64,000 nucleotides of DNA from assembly GCF_036227405.1 (NCBI RefSeq), contig NZ_CP109473.1, positions 1,364,001 to 1,428,000 of the forward strand. Reading direction: 5' to 3'. Made by a program: the position numbers and the translations under genes. Numbering within the stretch: position 1 is the stretch's first letter; the number at the start of each line of letters is the position of its first letter. Source of the stretch: Streptomyces sp. NBC_01460. GTDB lineage: Bacteria; Actinomycetota; Actinomycetes; Streptomycetales; Streptomycetaceae. The notes beneath the pieces were generated by a model. The model had not been told where the DNA came from, searched no databases, and saw only the letters and a list, made by a program, of their open reading frames with translations. Positions 24,786 through 33,159 of this stretch are shown one piece after another.

Positions 24786-26375
24786 GTGCCGGAGCAGCCG
24801 ATCGCCGGGCGGTACGAGCTCGTGGAGGAGCTCAACAGCGGTGGCATGGGCGACGTGTGGCGTGGTTACGACGCCGTGCTGGACCGGCCCGTCGCCGTGA
24901 AGGTGGTCCGGCGGCAGGCCGTTGCCGGTTCACCGCAGCTGGCCGAGGAGTTCGCCAAGCGGTTCAAGCGCGAGGCCCGCATCACCGCGCGCATCCAGCA
25001 TCCCGGCGTGCCGCAGGTGTTCGACGCGGTGCTCGATGACTCCTTCGAGCGGCTCTTCCTCGTCATGGAGCTGGTCGACGGCATCCCCCTGTCCACGTAC
25101 ATCCATCCCGACCGCCCGCTGCCCGTCAGCTGGGCCGTGGCCGTCGCCGCGCAGGTCGCCACCGTGCTGTCGCACGCCCACGACGTGCCCGTCATCCACC
25201 GAGATCTCAAGCCGTCCAACATCCTGGTCGCCCGGGACGGCACCGTGAAGGTCCTCGACTTCGGCATCGCGGCGATCCTGCGCACCGACGTCACCAAGCT
25301 GACCGCGACCGGCAGCCCCATCGGCACGTACCAGTACATGGCACCGGAGCAGGTCCGAGGCGGGCGTACCAGCCCTCAGACCGATCTGTACGCGCTGGGC
25401 TGCGTGTTGCACGAACTGCTCAGCGGGCGAACCCTGTTCACCGCCGACAGCGAGTACCTGGTGATGTACCAGCATGTGAACGCCGCTCCGACCCCGTTGC
25501 GCCTGCTGCGACCGGATGTGCCGGAGTCCTTGGAGGAGCTGGTCCTGCACCTGCTGCTCAAGGCGCCGGAGGCGCGGCCCGCCGACGTCCAGGAGGTGTA
25601 CGAGCGGCTTCGGCACTTCCTGCCTGCGCCCGGCACCCTCCCCGCACCCGGTGAGGCCGGGCCGCAGGGAGCGCCGGATCCGACCGCGCTCTTCCGTCAG
25701 CCGTACGCGCCACGTGCCCGCGCCGGTGCAGGACGGCCCGTGCCCACCACGGTCGATCCGGCCGCCGCACCGCCGGTCCCCGTCGCCGTGCCCGCGCAGT
25801 TGCGGGAGGAGATCGCGGAGGCGTACGCGCACTCCGACGCGCTGCTGGACGAGGAACGGTTCGCCCAGGCCGCCGAGGTGCTGAGCGAGGTCATCGAGCC
25901 GGCCGCCCATGCACTCGGCGCCGAGAACAGGAAGGTCCTGGAGCTCCGTACGCAGCGCGCCGCGATCCGGCTGCTCGGCGGCGACTACCGTGCGGCGCTG
26001 CCGGAGTTCGACGCCTTGGCCGACGCATACACACGTACCAGCGGCCCCAGCAGTACGCAGGCACGTGCGTGCCGTGCACAGGCTGCCCGGTGCCGTGCCG
26101 AACTGGGCCAGGCGACCGACGCGCTGGCCGCGCTACGGGGTGTCCTGGACATCGCCCGCGCGGTCGACGGCGACGTGAGCGACGAGGCGGTCGAGCTGCG
26201 CCGGGACATCGGCATGCTCCTGCTTGCCCAGGGACAGGCGCCTGAGGCACAGCTGATCCTCGCGCCCCTCCACGACGATCTGTGTCTGGTCTACGGTCCG
26301 ACGGACGACATGTCCGAAGAGGTCGCCGAGGTGCTGAGCGTGATCGAACTCGATCTCGACGGCCCGACCCTCTGA
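24786..26375 (+). CDS. Soluble Ser/Thr protein kinase with C-terminal TPR-like region
   Basis: 529 residues. A complete Hanks-type kinase domain (about 8-270) has the Gly loop LNSGGMGDVW, VAVK lysine, catalytic HRDLKPSN, DFG and GTYQYMAPEQ. After a Pro-rich linker, residues 335-520 form TPR-like helical repeats (AYAHSDALLDEERFAQAAEV, YRAALPEFDALADAY, DALAALRGVLDIAR). There is no membrane segment, unlike PknB-type receptors, so it acts in the cytoplasm. The start is a GTG at 24786 after GGGGGCAAG. The helicase gene follows after 45 bases on the same strand, suggesting a shared transcript and perhaps a kinase-substrate pair. Confidence 0.88.
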   Translation: MPEQPIAGRYELVEELNSGGMGDVWRGYDAVLDRPVAVKVVRRQAVAGSPQLAEEFAKRFKREARITARIQHPGVPQVFDAVLDDSFERLFLVMELVDGIPLSTYIHPDRPLPVSWAVAVAAQVATVLSHAHDVPVIHRDLKPSNILVARDGTVKVLDFGIAAILRTDVTKLTATGSPIGTYQYMAPEQVRGGRTSPQTDLYALGCVLHELLSGRTLFTADSEYLVMYQHVNAAPTPLRLLRPDVPESLEELVLHLLLKAPEARPADVQEVYERLRHFLPAPGTLPAPGEAGPQGAPDPTALFRQPYAPRARAGAGRPVPTTVDPAAAPPVPVAVPAQLREEIAEAYAHSDALLDEERFAQAAEVLSEVIEPAAHALGAENRKVLELRTQRAAIRLLGGDYRAALPEFDALADAYTRTSGPSSTQARACRAQAARCRAELGQATDALAALRGVLDIARAVDGDVSDEAVELRRDIGMLLLAQGQAPEAQLILAPLHDDLCLVYGPTDDMSEEVAEVLSVIELDLDGPTL

Positions 26376-26420
26376 CCCGCCACCGCCCCTACGCCCGTCG
26401 CTCCCCCGGAGAGTCCGCCC

Positions 26421-28586
26421 ATGCCCCACCTCGCGTTCGACATCGACTTCTGCGCTCAGCTCAGCAAGCTCCAGGGCGGCGTCAAACAGGGAGTGTTCGA
26501 TGCCTGGGAGAAGTTCGAGCACCTCACCCTCGACCAGCTGTTCAAGGACCAGGGGCTGAAGCTGGAGACCCTGAAGCGGGCCCGTGATCCGCACATCCGG
26601 ACCATCCGTATCGACCAGGGCACGCGAGGTGTCGTCCTGGCCCCGGACAGCGGTGACACGTATGTGCTGTTGCGCGTCATGCCACACGACAAGGCGATCG
26701 CGTGGGCGATCAAGCAGAAGGCCAGCATCAACACGGTCACCCGGGCCGTCGAGATCCGGGACATCGCCATGCTCGACGAGCTCACTCCCGCGTATGAGCA
26801 AATCGCTCCGGCTCCCGACGAGAGACTGTTCGCGAAGGTGTCGGACGGCGACATGGCCGCGCTCGGCATCGACGAGACCACTCTTCGGCAGGCCCGCGTG
26901 CTCACCGACGCCGAACAACTGGAGGTCTTCGCGCCGTACTTCCCCCAGGACCAGCGTGAGGTGCTTGAGTATCTGGCTGCCGGTTTCAGCGTCGAGGACG
27001 TCTGGCGGGACGTGGTGTCCGTCGCCATGTCCACCGTGACCGCCGGTGACCCGCCCGTAGACACGCAGGACTTCGCCACGGCGATTCAGCGCACCCGTGC
27101 GCGCATCGCTCTGGTCTCCGCGTCGGATGAGCTGCGCGACATCCTGGACAAGCCCTTCGCGGCTTGGCGGGTCTTCCTCCACCCGTCGCAGCACAAGGTC
27201 GCCTACCGCCCCTCGTACTCCGGTCCCGCACAGGTGACCGGCGGTCCCGGGACCGGAAAGACGGTCGTCGCCCTGCATCGGGTACGCCATCTCCTGGGCC
27301 ATGTGCGCGACGGCGACCGGGTGCTGCTGACGACGTACACCAATGCCCTGGTCACTGCGCTGCGCGCCGGTCTCGCCGCCCTGGTCGAGGACGAAGGGCT
27401 GCGCGACCGTGTCGACATCATGACCGTCGACGCGTTCGCGGGCCGTGTCGTGTCCACATCGCGGCGGCCGCTGCGAGGCGGTGAGGAGGAGACCCGATGG
27501 GAACGCGCGGCCCGCGCCACCGGATTCACCGGCACGCCACAGTTCCTCGCGCAGGAGTACAAGCATGTGGTCCTCGCCCAGAACCTGCGGACGCTGGAAC
27601 AGTACGAGGCCTGCGAGCGACGAGGACGCGGCAGCGCTCTGCCCACGGCCGCCCGCGCTCTGGTGTGGCGCACGGTCGAGGAGTTCACCGACCGGCTCGG
27701 CGTCGACGGGCTGCGCACCTACCTCGGCACGTGCGCGGAGGCCGCCGACTTGCTGGAGACCTCCGGACCGCCCTACAGGCACGTGGTCATCGACGAGGCC
27801 CAGGACCTGCACCCGGCCCAGTGGCGGCTGCTGCGTTCTGCGGCTCCGGCCCGCCCGGACGATCTGTTCATCGCGGGCGACCCTCACCAGCGCATCTACG
27901 ACACGAAGGTCTCCCTGAGGGCGGTCGGCGTGAAGGTGACCGGCCGGTCCACGAAGATGCGCAAGAACTACCGCTCCACCCACGAGATCCTGAGCTGGTC
28001 CACCGCGCTTCTTGTCGGCCGCCCTTTCGAACAACTGGCTGACGACGCCCGCAACGAAACCCTGCTCGGCTACCGTTCCGCCCTGCACGGCAGCGGGCCC
28101 GAGACGTTCGGCGGGGGTTCCGAGGACGCCGAGCTGGACGCCCTGGTCACGAGGGTGTGCGGATGGCTCGGAAGCGGCATCGCGCCGGGCGAGATCGGTG
28201 TCAGCGCCCGGTTCAACAAGACGTGCGACAGGGCGGTGGACCGCCTCAGGGCGGCGGGCGTCCCTGCCGTGCGCCTCCGGGGCAACGCGCCGACCGACCC
28301 GGACACCGTGCAGATCGGCACGATGCACGCGTTCAAGGGGTTGGAGTTCCGGTGCGTCGCGGTCATCGGGGTGAGTGAGGGAGCCCTGCCGTTCCCGAAG
28401 GCGGTCACCGCGGCGGAGGTGGATCGGCTCCAGCACGACGCGGACCTCCTGGCGGAGCGCTGTCTGCTGTTCGTCGCGTGCACGCGGGCCCGGGACGGGC
28501 TGTACGTGTCCTGGTCGGGCGACCCGAGTGAGTTCCTGGTGGAAACGGGCGCCGTGAACCGCCGAGCCCTCCCTGATCGGGGCTGA
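26421..28586 (+). CDS. UvrD/Rep-type superfamily-1 helicase with RelE/ParE-like N-terminus
   Basis: 721 residues. Residues 1-110 have the look of a RelE/ParE fold: LKLETLKRARDPHIRTIRI, RGVVLAPDSGDTYVLLRVMPHDKAIAWA and NTVTRAVEI. A linker of about 150 residues leads to a full UvrD-like motor. It shows Walker A TGGPGTGKTVVALH (about 271-284), DEAQD (IDEAQDLHPAQW, about 455), RKNYRSTHEIL, and HAFKGLEF with CTRARDGLYVSW near the end. All helicase motifs are intact. Such toxin-fold/helicase fusions recur in actinobacterial accessory regions. Whether the N-terminus cleaves RNA, binds nucleic acid or senses damage is unknown. ATG 26421 is used; an in-frame alternative is not evident. Confidence 0.8.
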   Translation: MPHLAFDIDFCAQLSKLQGGVKQGVFDAWEKFEHLTLDQLFKDQGLKLETLKRARDPHIRTIRIDQGTRGVVLAPDSGDTYVLLRVMPHDKAIAWAIKQKASINTVTRAVEIRDIAMLDELTPAYEQIAPAPDERLFAKVSDGDMAALGIDETTLRQARVLTDAEQLEVFAPYFPQDQREVLEYLAAGFSVEDVWRDVVSVAMSTVTAGDPPVDTQDFATAIQRTRARIALVSASDELRDILDKPFAAWRVFLHPSQHKVAYRPSYSGPAQVTGGPGTGKTVVALHRVRHLLGHVRDGDRVLLTTYTNALVTALRAGLAALVEDEGLRDRVDIMTVDAFAGRVVSTSRRPLRGGEEETRWERAARATGFTGTPQFLAQEYKHVVLAQNLRTLEQYEACERRGRGSALPTAARALVWRTVEEFTDRLGVDGLRTYLGTCAEAADLLETSGPPYRHVVIDEAQDLHPAQWRLLRSAAPARPDDLFIAGDPHQRIYDTKVSLRAVGVKVTGRSTKMRKNYRSTHEILSWSTALLVGRPFEQLADDARNETLLGYRSALHGSGPETFGGGSEDAELDALVTRVCGWLGSGIAPGEIGVSARFNKTCDRAVDRLRAAGVPAVRLRGNAPTDPDTVQIGTMHAFKGLEFRCVAVIGVSEGALPFPKAVTAAEVDRLQHDADLLAERCLLFVACTRARDGLYVSWSGDPSEFLVETGAVNRRALPDRG

Positions 28587-28670
28587 GGAGCCGTCCCAGG
28601 CCCGATTCAAACGCGGCCGCCGACACTTGCTCCGGTCTCATCCGAAAAGCCGTGCTCACCCACGTACGGC

Positions 28671-28708
28671 AGGCCCTGCGAGACCGGCAGCGTCCGGTTG
28701 CGGGGCCT
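28671..28708 (+). terminator. Probable terminator after the helicase gene
   Basis: AGGCCC...GC...ACCGG (28671-28687) pairs, with small internal mismatches, with CCGG...GC..GGGCCT (28694-28708), and TTT follows directly. It lies about 85 bases after the helicase stop. The remaining bases of this 234-base convergent gap hold nothing I recognise. Confidence 0.5.
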
Positions 28709-28820
28709 TTCGCGTTGACATGCCCCTCGAGCCTGATCACCGCCGCCCGGTGGGCGATCGCACCTCGGGCATCGGGCGGAGAGCTCACGCCACCTGGCCG
28801 GATACGGCCCCCGGGACGCT

Positions 28821-30020
28821 TCACCCCCTCGGCGCGAACAGCTCTTCCTGGGCCGATTCCCGGGCGGCGAACAGCGCACCGCGCAGGACCGCGCCGCCAC
28901 CCAGCGTCCCGGCTCTGACCTCCGTGCGCAGCGGTGACATCCGGGCCAGCCGCTCCTCGACCCGTGCGGCGAGCGCGTCGCCGCCTGCGCGGCCGACCTC
29001 GCCGGCCAGGACGAGACAGCCGGGGTCGAGCACGGAGACGACGGCGGCGGCCCCGAGTGCGAGGCGGTCGGCGAGCGCGGCCAGGAAGGCCTCGCCCTCG
29101 GCGTCGTCGGCGCGCAGTGCGGCCCGTACGGCGAACGCGGCGGCCGGGTCCTGCTCGTGACCGCCCTCGGCGGCGGGGCCCCAGGACCGGATGCCGTGCT
29201 CCGCGGCCAGCGCGCACACGGCGGCCGACCCCACCAGGGAGTGAAAACCACCGTCGCAGTTGACTGCCGAGGGGACTCCCGACGTTCCGGGCACGGGAAG
29301 GAAGCCGATCTCCCCCGCTCCGCCCGACGCGCCCCGGCGCAGTCTCCCGTCGAGCATGACGGCGGCGCCGACGCCGTGGCCGAGCCAGAGCAGGACGAAG
29401 GTGTCGCGGTCCTGGGCGGTCCCGATGCGGTGTTCGGCGACGGCGGCGAGGTTGGTCTCGTTCTCCACCAGGACGGTGGCGGACAGCCGCTGCTGGAGCT
29501 CCTTGACCAGGCCCCCGTGCCAGGCGGGGAGACCGGCGGTGTTCCTGAGCTCCCCGGTGACCGGGTCGATCAGGCCGGGGGCGCCGATGCCGACGCTGTG
29601 CAGCGGCGCCGTTCCCGCGGTGCGGGCGGTGCGCTCCAGCATCGCCACCGCCCTCTCGACGGCGGGGCGCGCGCCGGTGTCGCTGCCGATCGGCAGGGTC
29701 GCCTCGGCGAGCGTGACTCCGAGCAGATCCGCGACGACCACGGCGACGCTGTCCGTCCGGACGTCGAGAGCTGCCAGGTGCGCGCGGTCGGCGACGATCC
29801 CGTACAGCCGGGCATTGGGTCCTCGGCGGTCCGCGCCGCTCTCCCCGACCACCCGGATCAGCCCGGCCCCCTGGAGGCGGTCCACCAGGTCGGCGACCGT
29901 GGGACGGGACAGGCCGGTCAGGGTCTTCAGCTGAGTGGCCGTCAGCGGGCCGTCCTGCTGGAGCAGTCGCAGGGCGAGCCGGTCGTTGATGGCCCGGGCG
30001 GTGCTCGGGGATGCGGGCAT
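28821..30020 (-). CDS. ROK-family transcriptional repressor
   Basis: About 399 residues. The N-terminal winged helix (NDRLALRLLQQDGPLTATQLKTL...SRPTVADLVDRL) is followed by a ROK sugar-kinase-like domain. That domain has SVGIGAPGLIDPVTGELRNT, VLVENETNLAAVAEHRIG and GGAGEIGFLPVPG. The usual ROK zinc-binding Cys cluster (CGxxGCxE) is replaced around CDGGFHSLVGS, so metal binding is probably lost. The ATG at 30020 is preceded by GGAAGGA. It is divergent from the MFS gene with an inverted-repeat operator between them. It likely represses both, with a sugar or derivative as ligand (inference). Confidence 0.9.
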   Translation of the reverse strand: MPASPSTARAINDRLALRLLQQDGPLTATQLKTLTGLSRPTVADLVDRLQGAGLIRVVGESGADRRGPNARLYGIVADRAHLAALDVRTDSVAVVVADLLGVTLAEATLPIGSDTGARPAVERAVAMLERTARTAGTAPLHSVGIGAPGLIDPVTGELRNTAGLPAWHGGLVKELQQRLSATVLVENETNLAAVAEHRIGTAQDRDTFVLLWLGHGVGAAVMLDGRLRRGASGGAGEIGFLPVPGTSGVPSAVNCDGGFHSLVGSAAVCALAAEHGIRSWGPAAEGGHEQDPAAAFAVRAALRADDAEGEAFLAALADRLALGAAAVVSVLDPGCLVLAGEVGRAGGDALAARVEERLARMSPLRTEVRAGTLGGGAVLRGALFAARESAQEELFAPRG

Positions 30021-30068
30021 GCCGGGATCCTTCCAGATCACTGACGGTCCGCCGCCATGGGGGTTATT

Positions 30069-30089
30069 TATCAGGCAGGGTTCCTGATA
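30069..30089. promoter_or_regulatory. Operator between ROK repressor and MFS gene
   Basis: TATCAGG (30069-30075) and CCTGATA (30083-30089) are perfect arms around 7 bases, in an AT-rich patch midway between the divergent starts (30020 and 30161). Size and symmetry suit a dimeric ROK repressor. Confidence 0.65.
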
Positions 30090-30160
30090 GTTTACGCCCG
30101 CACCGCGCGACGCCCGCCGGAGACACGGCGGTCCAGGATTCCCAGGGGAGGGCACGGCGC

Positions 30161-31402
30161 ATGACAAAGGACTCAGCGGTCCCGGTCTTCGGCACGGAGC
30201 AGGTCAGGCGGGCCAGATACGCGGTCGCCGCGGTCTTCGCCGTGCACGGGGCGGTGACCGGCAGCTTCGCGACCCGGGTCCCGTGGATCCAGGACCACGC
30301 CTCGGTGAGCGCGGGCCAGCTCGGGCTCGCCCTCGCCTTCCCCGCCATCGGCGCCTCCCTGGCCATGCCGCTGGCCGGACGCGTCAGCCACCGGTTCGGC
30401 GCCCGTACGGCGCTGCGGGGACTGCTGGCGCTCTGGACCCTGGCGCTGATCCTGCCGGCCCTGGCCCCGAACCTGCTCGCCCTCTGCGCCGCGCTGTTCG
30501 CGTTCGGGGCGTCGGCGGGTATGTCGGACGTGGCGATGAACGCGCTCGGCGTGGAGGTGGAGAACCGTCTCGACAAGTCGATCATGTCGGGGCTGCACGG
30601 CATGTGGAGCGTGGGCGCCCTGATCGGCTCGGCGGGCGGCACGGTCGCCGCGCACATCGGAGCGGATGCCCGGCTGCACCACACCCTGGCCGCGCTGGTG
30701 CTGACGGGGCTCGGGCTGGCCGCCTGCCAGGGCGTCCTGGACCTGCGCAGCGAGCCCGACGAGGAGCCGCCGCCGCGCTTCACCCTGCCGCCGAAGTCCG
30801 CTCTGGTCATCGGCGCGGTGGGCTTCTGCGCGGTGTTCGCCGAGGGCGCCAGCATGGACTGGTCCGCGGTCTACCTCCGGGACGTCATGGGCAGTTCGGC
30901 CGGGCTCGCGGCGGCGTCGACCACGGCGTTCGCCCTGATGATGGCCATCGCCCGGATCGCCGGCGACAGGGTCGTCGACCGTTTCGGCGCGGTGCGGACC
31001 GTACGCGTCGGAGGCGTCCTGGCCACCGCCGGCGGGCTCCTCGTGGTGATGGCGCCGGGCGCGGCCCTGGCACTCTGCGGCTTCGGCATGCTCGGCCTCG
31101 GCGTGGCGGTCGTCGTACCGCTGGCCTTCGCGGCGGCCGGCCGCAGCGGGAACAACCCGAGCCGGGCCATCGCGGGCGTCGCCACCATCACCTACACCTC
31201 CGGACTCATCGCCCCGTCCGCGATCGGCTCGCTGGCGGAGGCGACCTCGCTGCTCACCTCGTTCGGCCTGGTCACGGTGCTGGCGTTCGGGCTGGTCCTG
31301 GGAGCCGGCGTGCTGCGGGCGGGCGACCGCACGGTCGCCGAGGGCGGCGTCACGCAACCGGCGCCGACCAGGAGCCCGGCGGGCGGCCGACCGAAGGCCT
31401 GA
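30161..31402 (+). CDS. MFS transporter
   Basis: 413 residues with about 12 hydrophobic segments. The N-terminal part (SFATRVPWIQDHASVSAGQL, MPLAGRVSHRFGARTALR) resembles the YbjJ-like MFS group, and the cytoplasmic loop before helix 7 (RSEPDEEPPPRF) is typical. Substrate unknown; pairing with a ROK regulator suggests a sugar or amino-sugar. ATG 30161 is chosen because GGGGAGGG precedes it and the upstream in-frame codons run through the operator. Confidence 0.88.
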   Translation: MTKDSAVPVFGTEQVRRARYAVAAVFAVHGAVTGSFATRVPWIQDHASVSAGQLGLALAFPAIGASLAMPLAGRVSHRFGARTALRGLLALWTLALILPALAPNLLALCAALFAFGASAGMSDVAMNALGVEVENRLDKSIMSGLHGMWSVGALIGSAGGTVAAHIGADARLHHTLAALVLTGLGLAACQGVLDLRSEPDEEPPPRFTLPPKSALVIGAVGFCAVFAEGASMDWSAVYLRDVMGSSAGLAAASTTAFALMMAIARIAGDRVVDRFGAVRTVRVGGVLATAGGLLVVMAPGAALALCGFGMLGLGVAVVVPLAFAAAGRSGNNPSRAIAGVATITYTSGLIAPSAIGSLAEATSLLTSFGLVTVLAFGLVLGAGVLRAGDRTVAEGGVTQPAPTRSPAGGRPKA

Positions 31403-31540
31403 CGGGCGGAGGCGGAGCAGTAGATTCCACTTGCGGCGGGGCCGAGCGCGAGGTCCCCGCCCCCCGGCACTACCATGGCTCTGATCTTTTCCGCGGGTGG
31501 ACCCCCAGGGCGCACCGCACACATCAATCAGGGAGCGACC

Positions 31541-32932
31541 ATGGGCCTCGGCGTGCGCTGGACCTTGCACGGCGACGGAAAGACCCCCGCACCGGGGGCC
31601 GTGGTACGCCCCGACGAGCGGCTCACCTGGCCGCGCACGTTCGGGCTCGGCGCCCAGCACGTGGTGGCCATGTTCGGCGCGTCCTTCGTCGCTCCCGTCC
31701 TGATGGGCCTCGACCCGAACCTCGCCATCATGATGTCCGGTGTCGCCACCGCCATCTTCCTCCTGGCGACGAAGGGCAGGGTGCCCAGCTATCTGGGGTG
31801 CTCGCTCTCCTTCGTGGGGGTGGCCGCCACGATCCGCGCGAGCGGGGGCAGCAGTGCCACCGTCACGGGCGCGGTCCTGGTCGTCGGCGCCGTGCTGTTC
31901 CTCGTGGGGCTCATGGTGCAGCGGTTCGGCGCGCGGATCATCCACGCCGCGATGCCTCCCGTGGTGACCGGCGCCGTCGTCATGCTGATCGGCTTCAACC
32001 TGGCGCCGGTCACCGCGTCGACGTACTGGCCCCAGGACCAGTGGACGGCCCTGCTGGTCATGCTCTTCACCGGGCTGGCCGTGGTCTGCCTGCGCGGGTT
32101 CTTCTCCCGCATCGCGATCTTCCTGGGCCTCGTCTTCGGATACGTGCTGTCCTGGGTGCTCGACCTCGTCTTCGGGAAGATCCACTCCCCGGCCGGCGGC
32201 GCCGAGGCGGTCGACCACTGGCGGCTGGACCTCTCGGCCGTGGGGCACGCGGACTGGATCGGTCTGCCGTCCTTCCACGCCCCGAGCTTCGAGTGGTCGG
32301 CGATCCTGGTGGCGCTGCCGGTCGTCATCGCCCTGATCGCCGAGAACGCCGGACACGTCAAGGCCGTCGGCGAGATGACCGGCGACTCCCTCGACGACAA
32401 GCTGGGCACCGCCATCGCCGCGGACGGCGCGGCATCGATGCTGTCCACGGCCGTGGGCGGCCCGCCGAACACCACGTACTCCGAGAACATCGGGGTGATG
32501 GCGGCGACCCGGGTCTACTCCACCGCCGCGTACTGGGCCGCCGCGTTCTTCGCGCTGCTCTTCGGCCTCTGCCCCAAGTTCGGTGCGGTCGTCGCCGCGA
32601 TCCCCGGCGGGGTGCTGGGCGGGATCACCGTCATCCTCTACGGCATGATCGGCCTGCTGGGCGCCCAGATCTGGCTCAACGCCAAGGTCGACCTGCGCAA
32701 TCCCCTCAACCTCGTGCCGGCCGCCGCGGGCATCATCATCGGCGTCGGCGGGGTCAGCCTGAAGATCAGCGACAACTTCGAGCTGAGCGGCATCGCCCTC
32801 GGCACACTCGTCGTGATCACCGGCTACCACGCGCTGCGCGCCTTCGCCCCCGCACACCTGAAGACGCAGGAACCCCTGCTGGACTCGGGCACGTCCCAGT
32901 ACGACGAGCAGCCGCCGGCCGGAACGTCCTGA
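31541..32932 (+). CDS. NCS2-family nucleobase permease, uracil type
   Basis: About 463 residues, 12-14 membrane segments, proton symporter of the UraA/uracil-xanthine permease family. The signatures include FGLGAQHVVAMFGASFVAP near the N-terminus, IALIAENAGHVKAVGEMTG, and GGPPNTTYSENIGVM with its substrate-site residues. The start ATG 31541 has GGGAG 7 bases upstream; a second in-frame ATG at 31475 would add 22 residues. Uracil uptake would feed the salvage side of pyrimidine metabolism; the pyr operon is 23 kb away. Confidence 0.9.
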   Translation: MGLGVRWTLHGDGKTPAPGAVVRPDERLTWPRTFGLGAQHVVAMFGASFVAPVLMGLDPNLAIMMSGVATAIFLLATKGRVPSYLGCSLSFVGVAATIRASGGSSATVTGAVLVVGAVLFLVGLMVQRFGARIIHAAMPPVVTGAVVMLIGFNLAPVTASTYWPQDQWTALLVMLFTGLAVVCLRGFFSRIAIFLGLVFGYVLSWVLDLVFGKIHSPAGGAEAVDHWRLDLSAVGHADWIGLPSFHAPSFEWSAILVALPVVIALIAENAGHVKAVGEMTGDSLDDKLGTAIAADGAASMLSTAVGGPPNTTYSENIGVMAATRVYSTAAYWAAAFFALLFGLCPKFGAVVAAIPGGVLGGITVILYGMIGLLGAQIWLNAKVDLRNPLNLVPAAAGIIIGVGGVSLKISDNFELSGIALGTLVVITGYHALRAFAPAHLKTQEPLLDSGTSQYDEQPPAGTS

Positions 32933-32954
32933 ACCCCGGGCGGTTCCGCCGGCT

Positions 32955-33049
32955 CGCGAACCCGCCTCACAGGCGTGGTCCGTCCACCTCCGATCCGCCC
33001 GCACCGGGCTCGGCGACGGACGGAAAGCTGCCCGTGAGGCGGGTTCGCG
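32955..33049. repeat. Long nested inverted repeat downstream of the permease
   Basis: CGCGAACCCGCCTCAC (32955-32970) and GTGAGGCGGGTTCGCG (33034-33049) are perfect 16-bp arms. After one mismatch, GGC/GCC extends the stem. Inside the 63-base loop GTCCGTC (32978-32984) pairs with GACGGAC (33015-33021). It begins 22 bases after the permease stop and ends 110 bases before the small secreted protein. It could be the permease terminator, but the large structured loop is unusual. Confidence 0.7.
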
Positions 33050-33083
33050 CCACGATCACCCATGACATGAACCCGCCATTGCG

Positions 33084-33116
33084 TGCGATCAGTCGCTGAT
33101 CTACCATCAGATCGCA
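33084..33116 (+). promoter_or_regulatory. Overlapping inverted repeats upstream of the secreted-protein gene
   Basis: GATCAG-tcg-CTGATC (33087-33101) lies within TGCGATC (33084-33090)...GATCGCA (33110-33116); CTGAT...ATCAG offers a third pairing. The cluster stands 44 bases before the ATG at 33160, in a low-GC patch, and probably contains operator sites. Confidence 0.5.
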
Positions 33117-33159
33117 ATCGAACACCAGTACTTGTTGATGATGCGGGGAAGGCAACAAC

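Noticed and set aside
3881..28586. A Pgl/BREX-type system (methylase, kinase and ATPase in one region)
   Set aside because: The kinase has no PglW features, there is no PglZ phosphatase or PglY/BrxC ATPase, and the methylase and kinase genes are 19 kb apart with unrelated genes between.
28607..28830. Short leftward peptide-coding remnant upstream of 28820
   Set aside because: Part of one frame looks protein-like (LPVSQGLPYVGEHGF), but there is no start or ribosome site and the frame runs on into the ROK gene.
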